Assembly (NCBI RefSeq): GCF_037325665.1
Contig: NC_090260.1
Location: 33,898,381-33,962,380, forward strand
Direction of reading: 5' to 3'
Length of the DNA: 64,000 nucleotides
Source: Littorina saxatilis
Lineage: Eukaryota; Mollusca; Gastropoda; Littorinimorpha; Littorinidae
In this document: positions 41,355-54,427 of the stretch, in pieces
Layout: each line of letters begins with the position of its first letter
How positions within the stretch are numbered: position 1 is the stretch's first letter
Notes under the pieces: generated by a model
Database searches by the model: none
Told to the model about the DNA's origin: nothing
What the model saw: the letters and a program-made list of their open reading frames with translations, nothing else
Program-made: the position numbers and the translations under genes

Positions 41355-41562
41355 AGCGACTTTTCTCTGAGCGGGCTATTGTGATTCTGAGCAACGCATG
41401 GCAGGTGGAGTGGTACGACACGGAGATGATGTGGGACCTAAACGAGTTTCCGTATCAAGAAGTGCAAATATATGGTTATGAGATATGGAGACCCGTGGTG
41501 GCCATTGCGAACTCTTTGGGGCCCCGAGATCAAGTCATGCAATCTAAAATCCCCTTGGTCAC
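41355..41562 (+). CDS. Cys-loop receptor gene, ligand-binding exon (left part, before the foldback insertion)
   Basis: Plus-strand coding sequence of a nicotinic-type receptor subunit. AIVILSNAWQVEWYDTEMMW corresponds to the conserved NxWLxxxWxDxxLxW block at the start of the binding domain, followed by IYGYEIWRPVVAIAN (the loop A region, xxIWxPDIxLxN) and QSKIPLV. The left border is uncertain; acceptor-like AGs occur at 41353-41354 and 41370-41371. The frame is cut by a 3.5 kb insertion at GTCAC (41558-41562) and resumes in the same frame after GTCAC at 45072-45076. Confidence 0.78.
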
Positions 41563-42790
<1,228 letters not shown>

Positions 42791-42900
42791 ACCCTGACAG
42801 CCTACGACAACGGCCCGACTAAGGCTCAAAACCGCGCCAATAAATTCAGCATTGGGCCAATGTTGGGCCATGATTGCTCCGTTTTCGTAGGCTATCAGGG
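42791..42900. repeat. Small palindromic MITE inside the foldback core
   Basis: The ends CCCTGACAGCCTACGACAACGG and its imperfect complement (CCGTTTTCGTAGGCTATCAGGG, read on the same strand) are inverted over about 110 bp. Confidence 0.6.
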
Positions 42901-42995
42901 TCAAAGATACATATTGGTAAACTAGTAAAATACATGTTCAGCATCATCAGCAATACCACAAAAGGATTAAAACAAGAAATTCCTCCGATAGGAAC

Positions 42996-43284
42996 TACAC
43001 CCCCGTCAAAGGGAAATAACCTTCTCAGTTGGTGGCAGTGAGAATGGTTATTTCCCTTTGACCAACGGAGGTGTCCGTCTATACCAGGCCTTGTATAATT
43101 TTAATCCACCAATAACTCCCTAACCGTGTGTTTGACTGGTCCCAATTTTTGTAAGGACCGTCTCAGGAATGTATAGAACCTGTTCACCAAGTTTGGTGAC
43201 GATCGGTCCGTTCATTCTTGAGATCTACTTGCGAACACAAACACATCGAGTGAAACCTATACACACCCCTATACCGGGGGTGTA
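42996..43284. repeat. MITE with TACACCCCCG ends inside the foldback core
   Basis: Terminal inverted TACACCCCCG/CGGGGGTGTA about 290 bp apart. Near the left end an internal hairpin has arms TCAAAGGGAAATAACC and TGGTTATTTCCCTTTGA. The phrase GATCGGTCCGTTCATTCTTGA echoes the GATCGGTCCAGTAGTTTA phrase in family A. Confidence 0.7.
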
Positions 43285-43355
43285 AAAATCCTATTAGCTG
43301 TATGTCAGCGGCACAATGCAACCAGAACCAGCGTTTATGTGGAGTGATCGGGTGC

Positions 43356-43418
43356 TGGTCACTACCGCGAGCGTCACTACCGCGAGTACCACTACCGCGT
43401 CTCACACTAAAGTTGTGT
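43356..43418 (+). repeat. CpG-rich minisatellite, first block
   Basis: Short units of CACTACCGCGAG(T/C). It continues after the MITE at 43419-43700 as a block at 43700-43798 and reappears inverted at 44025-44205. Confidence 0.8.
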
Positions 43419-43701
43419 TTCCGTACCCGCGACAGCGTTTTTCCAGCGGTGCGACGAAAATCAAGCACATAGAAAATGACCAGGAGTGTTTCCACACGCG
43501 CGACGCGTTAGCGGCGCGACAAGCGGCAAGCGACGCGATTTTTTTGAAAGGGTCCTGGAGCGATTTTTTCGCGTTGTCGCGCGGCAACGCGGGAGTTTAC
43601 AGATTTTACTGCATGTTTAAAACGCAAGTACGGAAACACGTCACGCGTTTGCGCGCGTTTTCTTTTGTCGCTGCCGCTGTCGCGGGTACGGAAACAGAAC
43701 T
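43419..43701. repeat. MITE with TTTCCGTACCCGCGAC ends inserted in the CpG minisatellite
   Basis: Inverted ends GTTTCCGTACCCGCGACAGC (perfect for about 21 bp), about 283 bp long, CpG-rich and non-coding. It separates two blocks of the CACTACCGCG satellite. Confidence 0.8.
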
Positions 43702-44232
43702 TACCGCGAGTACGACACTACCGCGAGTACGACACTACCGCGAGTATAACACTACCGCGTGTCACACTACCGCGAGTATAACATTACCGCGTGTCATTTT
43801 ATGACTTCCATGGCTGAAGGCAAAGGTTGAAATGTTTCCTTGAAATATAAAACAAAAAGGCCTGGTCTGTTCTCTGAACACTAATTCAATGTTTGTCATG
43901 CTAACCAAGAACTCAAAACGATCAGAACACACTATCAGAATACATATAGAATGGGTTGCTTCCAATCAAAGCCGTTAGAACACAAACTCACAAGAAGTAA
44001 GTTTGCATGCGTTCTCTCTACGGTTATGGTACTCGCGGTTGTGGTACGCGCGGTTGTGGTACGCGCGGTAGTGTGACACGCGGCAGTGTTATACTCGCGG
44101 TAGTGTCGTACTCGCGGTAGTGTGACACGCGGTAGTGTTACACGCGGTAGTGTCGTACTCGCCGTAGTGTGACACGCGGTAGTGACGCTCGCGGTAGTGT
44201 CGCATAACCGGAGTGATCTGGAAAGGTGTCAA
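43702..44232. repeat. CpG minisatellite, inverted blocks around 220 bp
   Basis: 43702-43798 reads CACTACCGCGAGTA-type units. 44025-44205 reads the reverse complement (TACTCGCGGTAGTGT-type units). Between them lies about 220 bp of plain sequence. Together they form a second palindrome nested inside the foldback core. Confidence 0.8.
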
Positions 44233-45076
<844 letters not shown>

Positions 45077-45647
45077 CGGTGTGTTGGTGCTTCATCCCGA
45101 CGGGCTGATACGATGGTGGCCTGAGGAGACCTTAGAGCTGGACTGCAACATCGACATAAGGTACTATCCTTTCGACGTACAGGTATGTACTGTGCGAACC
45201 ACGCAGTGGGTGGGTTCAGACAAGGAGGCCAATTGTGCCGGCTCCACTATGCTTATGAACACGGTAGGGAACGGCCAATGGGACATCGTGGGAAACAGAA
45301 CTACTCTCTTCTCGAAAGACATCGGCAACGAGCACCGCTGGACGATCGACTTCGAACTGACGCTGAGGCGGAGGTGGACATTTTACGTGATGAACTTGAT
45401 CTTTCCAATCGTGCTGGTGTCCGGCGTGAACTGCGTTGTGATCCTGTTGCCCGTGGAGTGCGGGGAGAAGATGTCTGTCAGCGTCACCACCTTCCTCACG
45501 CTGGCCGTCTTAATGACCCAAATTCCAGAGGACATTCCCACTAACTCGGACAGCATTTGCTACCTGGCTGTCTATCTGATTGTGGAGATGACGCTCGGCG
45601 CTCTGTCCATCGTTCTATCTGCCTTGCAGGTGGAATGCCATCATAGG
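45077..45647 (+). CDS. Cys-loop receptor gene: rest of binding domain, Cys-loop, M1-M3
   Basis: Open from the end of the foldback element to a consensus donor (GTAAGT at 45648). Order: VLVLHPDGLIRWWPEETLEL (strands before the Cys-loop); the Cys-loop CNIDIRYYPFDVQVC; a region with RWTIDFELTLRRRW; M1 (FYVMNLIFPIVLVSGVNCVV); M2 starting GEKMSVSVTTFLTLAVLM and ending IPEDIP; then M3 (YLAVYLIVEMTLGALSIVLS) and ECHHR. The GEK at the inner end of M2 with no extra proline is typical of cation-selective channels. Ends in phase 0. Confidence 0.92.
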
Positions 45648-45796
45648 GTAAGTCTACGTTGTTCACGCACTTGAGGGAATCAATGGTCTCAATCTTGTTT
45701 AGAGCAGTGTTCGGCGATCGTTTTGCTGTGAAGAGTTTTTTGAAGAAGGTTGGGCTGTGTGATCACCGAACACTGTTGCGTGTGGCTGGCTGTATG

Positions 45797-46014
45797 TGTG
45801 TGTGTGTGTGTGTGTGTGTGGGTTGCCTCTTTGTGTGTGTGTGTGTGTGAGTCTGTGACTGTATGTATGTGTGGATGACTGTGTGTCTGTGTCTGTGTGT
45901 TTGCCTGTGTGTGTGTGTGTGTGTGTGTGTGTCAGTGTGTGTGTGTGTGTGTGTGTCAGTGTGTGTGTGTGTGTGTGTGTGTGTGTCAGTGTGTGTGTGT
46001 GTGTGTGTGTGAAA
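45797..46014. repeat. Interrupted (GT)n tract
   Basis: About 220 bp of GT-rich repeat with scattered interruptions (GTCAGT phrases) in the intron after M3. Confidence 0.95.
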
Positions 46015-46075
46015 GAGCGGCCCCTACAAAATAACCTGGCATCACACTGACCAAGGTTTAATATTGGCATTCAAG

Positions 46076-46175
46076 GCGCTGGTGGAAGACGGCCTGCGGG
46101 TCAAGGAGCATTTGCAACGGGAGCGAACCAGCACCTGTGGCAGTGTTGTTGCCAACCAGGATAATCAACCAGACG
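46076..46175 (+). CDS. Cys-loop receptor gene: cytoplasmic loop exon
   Basis: A 100-bp stretch between an AAG acceptor and a GTAGGT donor. It begins in phase 0 as the M3 exon requires and ends in phase 1 as the M4 exon requires. It encodes a charged, non-conserved peptide (ALVEDGLRVKEHLQRERTS, then CGSVVANQDNQPD), the expected character of the start of the M3-M4 loop. No family motif is possible here; support is phase, borders and position. Confidence 0.6.
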
Positions 46176-46209
46176 GTAGGTTGACAAAAAAATGATGCTT
46201 TGGTTGTGC

Positions 46210-46420
46210 TGATACATAGAAACAAGTCGCGTGAAGCAAAATTATTACATTTAGTCAATCTGTCAAACTCACAGAACGCATTGCAGTTCACGAAGCAATG
46301 CCCTGTCAATGCCCCGCGACCCAAGACTGAAAGTGGTGACATATTCACGTGGAAAACGTGATCACTTGAAGTGACAGAATAGGGCAGTAGCGTATAGCGT
46401 GTCACAAGAAAGCCTGCTTT
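46210..46420 (-). repeat. Repeat family A-related fragment
   Basis: ACAAGTCGCGTGAAGC ... ACATTTAGTCAATCTGTC ... ACTCACAGAACGCATTG resembles the first 200 bp of family A but is strongly diverged after that. Confidence 0.6.
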
Positions 46421-46449
46421 TTTTATGCTTTTTGGTTTTAAACAGTGTT

Positions 46450-47021
46450 TTATTGGCTCACCTGAGTAATCGGCGAGTTTTAGTAACGAGCAATGGCCGT
46501 CCGTGGACAAAAAACAACAAAAAACTTTGAGATTATATCGGATGTTTTTTGTTTTTTTTGTAAAGCTAGAGCTTTGAAACTTTGCATACTTCCAGGGTTT
46601 GATGATCTCCCTATATGATCCTAGTTTGGTTGACCCTCAGCAAATGTTTGGGTCACAGCGGGGTCATGTTCGATTCATAAAAAAACTTAACGTTGAAGTT
46701 ATCTCGGGTGTTTTTGAAGCTCGACCTTTGAAACTTTGCACACTTAAAGGGTTTGATAATCTGCCGATAGGACCCTAGTCTGTTTAACCCTCGTCACATT
46801 TTGGGGTCACAGCGGACTCATGTTCATAAAACCTTTAAGTTGAGGTTTTCTCACATATTTTGGGAGGAAAAGCCTCAACATTTCACACAATTGTAGGTGT
46901 TGATCAGCAGACATGACCAAAATGTTGCTTGTTTTTTTGTAAAATGTCAGAGTCACAGCATAAAAATGTTTGCTTGGCCGGGAAGATGTTTACCCCTGAA
47001 AATATCCGCTGATCGAGCTAT
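46450..47021. repeat. Two to three diverged ~190-bp tandem units
   Basis: Phrases such as GAAACTTTGCA(C/T)ACTT, AGGGTTTGAT(G/A)AT and GGTCACAGCGG(G/A) repeat at about 46575, 46735 and, weakly, 46885. An opening TTGGCTCACCTGAG looks like the end of a dispersed element. Non-coding. Confidence 0.7.
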
Positions 47022-47856
47022 TAAAGGAAAAGTCCAAGGTTTTTAAATATCCCCCAAAACTTGAAAATCGAATGCCAAATGTTACAAACATCTCTGGAAA
47101 AATATTTTAAAAATTGAAAAAAAATTGTTGTTGTTGTAGTTGCAGATTTAGTGTTGCGGGGCTAACCAAGACAAGTCGCCTGGGGTCAAGTAGTGGTCAC
47201 GTGATTTTTGGTACACTGTGACGTTGGTACACTGTGACGTCACAAGTTATTGTGTTGATTCTACCACTAGTACCAGCTTGATTTTCACACAGAAAAGTCA
47301 CCACTGTATGCCCGAAAAGAATGCCTCGGTGGAGGGCAGCCGCAAACAGCAACAACTCGTCAATGTTCCCAGGCATTTCATAGCACACTTTCCCTCACAA
47401 AACTCTGAGTCTCTTGTGGAAATGGAAGAGATGTGTGCAGCACAAGCGTGCAGATTTCAAAGTGTCGGGCACTTTCTGGACACAGATTTCGCAATTTTTC
47501 TGCAGCACAAAAGTTGGCGTTTCATCCCTGAAACAAATGTTTTGACCACTGGCAGTGTCTTCCCTTCATAAAAGTCCGGAAAGGGGAGTATTACGCGAGG
47601 CTGGTACAGTCGACGAGCCATCGAAACTCCGAGGCGACATACGAACAGCGGATTATCTCACAAGAAGGAATGCGTTGAAGGTCAGAGTACATGCTTCTAT
47701 TTTCATGCATACACGTAAACATTGTTTTGCTGCGCAGCGAATACGAATTGGTGCAGAACAGTGTGTCTGGGTCCAGCTGATATTCGCTGGAGTACAGATG
47801 CGCCACAGGCTAGATCTACAAAGTTACAGAACGGTCTGAGCTGAGCTAAGAGCAAG
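47022..47856. other. Intron sequence starting with an inverted-repeat end
   Basis: TAAAGGAAAAGTCCAAGG at 47022 is repeated in inverted form at 53421-53441 (21-bp perfect match). GGTACACTGTGACGT occurs twice at 47208-47240. No gene recognised. Confidence 0.5.
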
Positions 47857-48724
47857 AGTAACAAGTCGCGTAAGGCGAAAATACAATATTTAGTCAAGTA
47901 GCTGTCGAACTCACAGAATGAAACGCAATGCCATTTTACTCGTAGCATCGTCAGGCCACCGCTCATGGCAAAGGCAGTGACATTGACAAGAAGAGCGGGG
48001 TAGTAGTTGCGCTAAGAAGGATAGCACGCTTTTCTGTACCTCTCTTTGTTTTAACTTTCTGAGCGTGTTTTTAATCCAAACATATCATATCTATATGTTT
48101 TTGGAATCAGGAACCGACAAGGAATAAGATGAAAGTGTTTTTAAATTGATTTGGACAATTTAATTTTGATAATAATTTTTATATATTTAATTTTCAGAGC
48201 TTGTTTTTAATCCGAATATAACATATTTATATGTTTTTGGAATCAGCAAATGATGGAGAATAAGATAAACGTAAATTTGGATCGTTTTATAAATTTTTAT
48301 TTTTTTTTACAATTTTCCGATTTTTAATGACCAAAGTCATTAATTAATTTTTAAGCCACCAAGCTGAAATGCAATACCGAACCCCGGGCTTCGTCGAAGA
48401 TTACTTGACCAAAATTTCAACCAATTTGGTTGAAAAATGAGGGCGTGACAGTGCCGCCTCAACTTTCACGAAAAGCCGGATATGACGTCATCAGAGACAT
48501 TTATCAAAAAAATGAAGAAAACGTTCGGGGATTTCATACCCAGGAACTCTCATGTCAAATTTCATAAAGATCGGTCCAGTAGTTTAGTCTGAATCGCTCT
48601 ACACACACACACACACACACGCACGCACGCACGCACGCACACACATACGCACATACACCACGACCCTCGTTTCGATTCCCCCTCGATGTTAAAATATTTA
48701 GTCAAAACTTGACTAAATATAAAA
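47857..48724 (-). repeat. Repeat family A, complete copy 2
   Basis: Starts ACAAGTCGCGTAAGGCGAAA and ends with the palindrome TATTTAGTCAAAACTTGACTAAATA. It contains a CA/CACG microsatellite at 48601-48658. Close to copies 1 and 3. Confidence 0.9.
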
Positions 48725-49122
48725 AGTAGTCAGGGTTGTGGACACGTAAGACAATGCGTGTGTCACGTTATCTATTCTATTCAGTCGCAAACTATCCCCT
48801 GATATCAATTCATGAAATTGGCAGCGTTTGCTGGAATCATGGCTTAATGCTATTTTTACCAGATCTAAACTTTTGGTGGATGTGCAACCGGTAAGATAAA
48901 CAGACACCTGCATGCTAGAGACAAGAAGATTACGAATTGTGCAGGGAATTAATCTTTCTGCATTGACTGAGAGACGCAAAACCAGTCTAATTGCTACAAC
49001 ATGGATACACATCCAGACGACTTCCAGAGGGTGTCTAAATGTTCAATGTACTGTATAGATCAGAAGCATACTTTCGAATTGATTTATACTCACACTCATT
49101 TTCTCTCTTCTTTTACTTCCAG

Positions 49123-49293
49123 ACCTTTCATCATCACTCACGGCCACTGGTCAGAACAGGTCACTAGACACTGACACCGTGACCATTCGGCATTCCAGAT
49201 TTCCCGATTCTCCGTGATCACAACGCAACTGTTGACCAGTCCTGTTCCTACCGTCCAGAATCACCACAGGAGAAAACCAACGTGCCATTCATC
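49123..49293 (+). other. Possible cassette exon of the receptor gene with an in-frame stop
   Basis: A strong polypyrimidine acceptor (TTCTTTTACTTCCAG) and a GTAAGA donor bound 171 bp, a multiple of three with phase-1 borders that fit both neighbours. In the receptor frame it reads DLSSSLTATGQNRSLDTDTV and then reaches TGA at 49215-49217. It could be a regulatory poison exon, a decayed loop exon, or unrelated sequence, since it lies inside the 47022-53441 inverted-repeat interval. Confidence 0.3.
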
Positions 49294-52200
49294 GTAAGAT
49301 TTTTGTTTTGTTTTGAAAATTAGTGCCTTATTCTAGCTTTGCAAAAAACGAGAAAGTGTCTTTGACAGATACCATCCAAATAATACATTATGAAAACAAG
49401 TACAAGTTCATTTCTACTCATGTTAATCGTTTATGCTTTCTGTGCTGAGCGACATATGGATTGAATTTCTTTCGTAACTCACCTCCCGTCAACCTGCAAA
49501 ACTATATCTGTCGAAGTAGTTTCAAATAAAGTCAGTATGCTTCCGAATAAAAAATATAAAAAAGGGTATTTTCTGAAATGTTTAATTATAGACCAAAACA
49601 AAACATTCACGAGTATGTTGTTGACCTGATGGTCTTTATGGTAGACAGCAAGAGTTGCATGTTCAAGAAGTTTAAGCAGTACATTTGAAAGAGCAAGGTA
49701 ATTTAAGGTGGTATAATTTTAATGGTAGGTTCCACTGTGAGGCGACATGGAGGGTATCTTTGACGGACTCATTCAACATTCATACCCATGCACATCACCT
49801 CAAACACATAAGCTTTGTTCTTGAGTCAAATTTATTGGCTTCATAAATTTATATTGTGAATTTTTGTCCGTTTGCAGATTGGTTTATCTATGAATTTTTT
49901 CGAAAATATCTTGCGATCTACGTACGCATAATGTAACACATGAAGAAGAACATAAACAGTTCGTCAAAAGGAATCTAATTTGCATTTCAACCCATGTGCC
50001 TTCCTTATTGTTAATTTTTTCTTCATAAAGACTACTTGAAATAAACAAAATGTTTAACCATTTCAAGGCCTCTGAACACGTTTAAAAAAAATGCAGGTCT
50101 TTGCTCACTATATCAGATCTGCCAAGGCTCAGTTTACACAGGTAAAATCATCTGTCGACTTGAACACATACCAATAATCAACAGCCTCACTGCTTCTTGG
50201 AGCTGGATTTTGTGTGTGGAATGAATCACACATGTGGCGTTTTAGAATATAATTCATAGAAGATGTACATTCTTGCAGAAAGGCTTTAATTTAATAATTC
50301 GGTCTTCGTGTTGTTCTCTTAAAATAACTAACATGTGTTCCCTTTGCCGGACCTCTGAACCAGTTTTGTGAATATGCAGGTTAAATTCGTGCTTTTTCTG
50401 TGTTATCAGTGTATTTCTCATCCAGGCATGGATGCCTCCTCTTAAATGGACAGCCCTTCGACAGCCCTTCCCGTGTAAACGATTGGGTTCAAAATCTCAA
50501 ATCTTACCAGGCTTTTACATGGGATGTGGCCATCCTTCCGTTTTGAAAAATACCAGAACTCAACACTCTGTAACAGTATGAGTACTCTCTTTGCGAATGT
50601 AGAATTTTATGAATTAATTTCTTAAACGCCACACGTGTAAAACATTCCCTAAAAAATCCAGCTCCAAAAACCAGTCAGGATGTTTATTCCTGGTATATGT
50701 TCAAGTCAAGAGATTTTTTTCTCCATGTAAAAGTCTTCGCAGATCTGTGTAGTGAGCAATCCTGTTTTGGAAAAGGACGTGCCTTTATGCCTGTATAGAC
50801 GGTTTGATTGTTGAGATACCTGGTGGCAATGACCGCACGGGTGGCAAGAGGTAGTAATGCACAGATGACAAAAAACCGACCTGCATTTAAAAAAAAGTTT
50901 GGAGGCCTTGATAGGGGGAAACATTTTGTTAATTTCCAGAATCTTTATGAAGAAATAATGAACGAAAAGAAAGTCTGGTCTTGAAGTAAATGCAAATTAA
51001 ACTATGTATACTTTTGACAAACTTTTCTGTTCTTATTCACATGTTAAAATGTGTGCAGAGATCGTTAGTTACTTCCCCAAAACCATGTTTCAGGCAACAG
51101 GCAAACGGAAAATACTGGACACAAGCTATGCTGACCGGCTCATGGACTGACTACCTGATGCTGGAGTACACCAACAGTGGAAAAAGTCTGGAACAAAATG
51201 TTGCAGAATGTGAACCATGTACTGGACCACGTGACAACTCAGTATCTTCAAACCACGCAGGAATCTGTTCAACCAAAGATACTAGTTCAACACAGTCACA
51301 CGATTTGTAAAAGTATATTTCAGCCTTCTGTAGCTCAGGGAGTTTGAACCCCACTCTTCATCCGTTTGGGAAAGTATTTCTGATTGTTTTGACTGCACAG
51401 GTTGGTAATGGTACTCTGATGCTTCTGCCTAGAAACCCCACTCGCTAGCGCACCAGCTGCCTGTCATGGGTAAGCGACGTGCCTGTATTTCCTGCAAAGC
51501 AAGACAGAATAAAACAGCAGCTTAGTTTGAGCTTTTAAGACATTCGTACAAGAGAAAACGTGTACGTGTTTGTTTGGAGAGGGTGGATAGTTGTCTATGT
51601 GACGTAGAGCTGTTTTTCAAATTCATGCTGAAGCACTGTGTGATCGCTATTTTTTTGGCATATCTTACCTTGATTTCAGATAGACTGGGAACCGAAATGA
51701 GGATGTTTACATGAATAAACTATGCTGATATGTATGTGTTTAGAAATAAAGAATAGTTTTAATGATATATGATGGTGGTTTTTTTTTTTTTAACCCAATG
51801 TGATATTTTCGTATTTGAAAACAAATTGTACACTCTGTTGTCAATTTTACTTTCAGTTTCAGATAAATAAATCTATCATAATGGAAATCATCTGTTTGTG
51901 TTGTGTTACTTACCCATTTTGATCAATGTTGAGTCGTCCATATTCCTGTGTGTACGCATAGTATGCAGTTTGAAGGTAGTATATGTCCGAGCAAACATAG
52001 GAGGATGTGCTGTTAGCCTGTCTATCTCCTCATCCAGGTTTTCCAGATATTTGAATTTCGTTCCCTCTTGGAGTTTCTGCACTGACACCTGATAAGCAAA
52101 ATACACGTATCACTCTGTGATCATGGCAAAATGAATCATCTCGGTATGCCCCGTTCAAAAATTACCTTGAGATTCTAAGGTATACACATAAATTGCAGTG

Positions 52201-53420
52201 GATCACAAAAACAACACGAACAGTAGTACATGTAGCCTATATACAGTATTCAGTTTAAAAATTCATGCAATGAGAGTCAATAACCCGATTTAACCCCAGG
52301 TAGATTCAGGGTCCCACTGACTGAATCTCATATGGTTGCTTTTCGGCACACACCACACATTTTTAATGGGACTGTGAGGTTTTGTTAATACAGTAAAATA
52401 TATAGTAGCAACGTACTGTCTGTTCAGTGTTCGTGACGTTTGAGAATACCGATCTATGCACTAACGCATTGTCTTTTTGTAGTGTGACTGTCCGATATTG
52501 CGTACTCCTAAAAATCAATAATCAAAAAGTTTGAACTGCTGTAATCGTGTTTCAGCATATGTCTGACACTGACAGTGCTTATTTGCTTCCAAAACGGTTT
52601 GCGATATCACGCCATCAGCGTTTCGCCACTGCTCAGAAAATCTTATGATTTCAGATCTAGTTTGAGATCGGAAATCACGTGTGCTCGTTTAAAAAAAACT
52701 AAATTCATTTATTACTTCCCTTTGACCGTTTCGCAAGAAAAATGTCAGGATCACTATTAGATCTAGTATTAGCACATGAAAGCAGCCCACCGCCATTTCA
52801 AAAAAGTTTCACTGTTTAGTGGTGTCGATGTCATGTAGTGTCTTACTGTCGCAAATAAAAATACCAGGATAATTGCAGTTTTGTCCGCAAGAAACAGGCT
52901 TTGCGCAATGTTAACTTGATGTCTACATGTTTCGTTGTGTGACTGAAGAATTACTCAGAAAGAGAAAATAAGGATAGTCGCGTGTGAACATCACTGTGGA
53001 AACATTTATTCTAAACTGGGCAGTTCAAGGACTAATGTTTCAACATCACAACAAAGAGAATCACATACCATTTCGTATTGCCGCTTATGCTGGCTATGTT
53101 TCAAGCAGTTCCTTGTGGCCTCGCCAGCATTTTGACGACGAAGAGGCTCAAACGGGCACGCTAAAACCTCAGGCTGGCTGAAAACCGGTCCGTATTCCAC
53201 TTGTCTTCCTCACTGCTTGAGCCGGCCATATTTGTTGTTCAAGGCTCGTGACGTAGCACACGTATGTGCACAAGGTCATGAGCCAAGACTGCGCGCGCGA
53301 TGGAACGATTCAGAACAACCAAAAACGAGTCAAAGTATACTTTTTGGATTTCTGTGTTCATTTTTACACACGCATTTGTGGTTGATGAATTAAGAGGGTC
53401 AACGTATCAAAAGTGACCCT
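49294..53420. other. Long intron of the receptor gene, no gene recognised
   Basis: About 4.1 kb, AT-rich. The frame at 50990-51310 is 106 codons but looks like no known protein. AATAAA-like sequences occur. The right end has the inverted 21-mer (53421-53441). Confidence 0.5.
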
Positions 53421-53627
53421 AAACCTTGGACTTTTCCTTTAAAGAAAATAAGTCTTGAGCTGATCAAGCTATGATGTCATTGTTTGATTTGGTCACAGCT
53501 TAGTGTCTGGGGTATTTTAGTCTTGGCTGGAGTATTGGTGATGACATCATGTCATGATGTCATAGTGTCAGAAATGAGTTCAGGTAAGTGTCTGAGTACA
53601 CATATTTTGTCTTGGCCAGCCAAAACT

Positions 53628-53862
53628 CTTCTTCTTCTTCTGCGTTCATGGGCAGAAACTCCCACGTTCACTTGTGCTTTTGCACGAGTGGATTATTACG
53701 TGTATGGCCGTTTTACCCCGCCATCAAGTTTAGGCAGCCATACGCCGCTTTCGGAGGAAGCATGCTGGGTATGTTCGTGTTCCTTTAACCCACCGAACTC
53801 AGTCTGACATGGATTACAGGATCTTTTCCGTGCACACTTGGTCTTGTGCTTGCTTGACTGGA
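53628..53862 (-). repeat. SINE family T1, truncated copy
   Basis: Matches the 3' part of 23646-24032, including the (CTT)n end, CTGCGTTCATGGGCAGAAAC and the CATACGCCGCTTTCGGAGG block, but lacks the tRNA head. Confidence 0.88.
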
Positions 53863-54242
53863 ATGTACTGCTGGCCGCCATGAGATGTTCTCTGCATGCA
53901 ATGGGTTGTTTTTCACATTTTGGCTCAGTTGATGTGTCTTGGTGTCGGAAATATGAGGGAATCCTGTTTGGCGCCTTTGTGTCACCTACAATTGGTGCAT
54001 CAGGGATAGCTTGTCTGAGCCTCTGATTGGCTTGAGGACGGTTAGAGCTGTGTGTTGTGTCATGTTTTCGGTGGCAGGTTGTTGGTGATGATGAATAGAA
54101 CTCTGGTTTCTTTGAGTGTGTTTTTTTTATTTGACATTTGTGTGTGCGGGTAATCTTTTCTATTCTAGGTATTGAAGATGAGCCGTCTTGGCATTTATTT
54201 TCTTGTTTTGTAAAACGCATCTTTTATTATTTTCTTCTGCAG

Positions 54243-54427
54243 GACTTCAGAAAGAGAACCAGCGCAGAGTCGGAAGAGCAACGTGGGGGATACGTTATTT
54301 TTTACAGCTGTGGACGCCTGTTGTGGCAGAAATGGATTTTTACTGTTTCCCTCTTTTCCTGACACTGAATATGCTTTCAATTGGCATGTACTTGGTTATA
54401 ATTTTTCAAAGTATAAAACACGAATGA
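54243..54427 (+). CDS. Cys-loop receptor gene: last exon with M4
   Basis: Acceptor TTCTTCTGCAG at 54232-54242; phase 1 start (completing G|GA), matching the loop exon. It encodes a basic amphipathic stretch before M4 (LQKENQRRVGRATW ... LWTPVVAEMDFYC) and then the M4 helix (FPLFLTLNMLSIGMYLVIIF), ending QSIKHE and a TGA at 54425-54427. The AEMDFYCFPLFLTLN pattern fits the conserved D-xx-F start of M4 in Cys-loop receptors. A polyadenylation-like AATAAAA lies near 54719. Confidence 0.78.

Noticed and set aside
45185-45544. Alternative 119-codon frame over the receptor exon
   Set aside because: It is a shadow of the receptor frame, which carries the Cys-loop and M1-M3 motifs.
47857-48724. CRISPR-like or satellite explanation for the repeated family A blocks
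   Set aside because: The copies are far apart, in both orientations and without regular spacers; a dispersed mobile repeat explains them.
50990-51310. 106-codon plus-strand frame in the receptor intron
   Set aside because: No recognisable domain, not in phase with the receptor exons, and it lies inside a candidate transposon interval.
53499-53583. Hydrophobic exon (LSVWGILVLAGVLVMTSC) joined to the last receptor exon
   Set aside because: Its end phase fits the M4 exon, but its start needs phase 0 whereas the upstream loop exons end in phase 1, and an extra hydrophobic segment is not expected between M3 and M4. It may be a signal-peptide-like accident.
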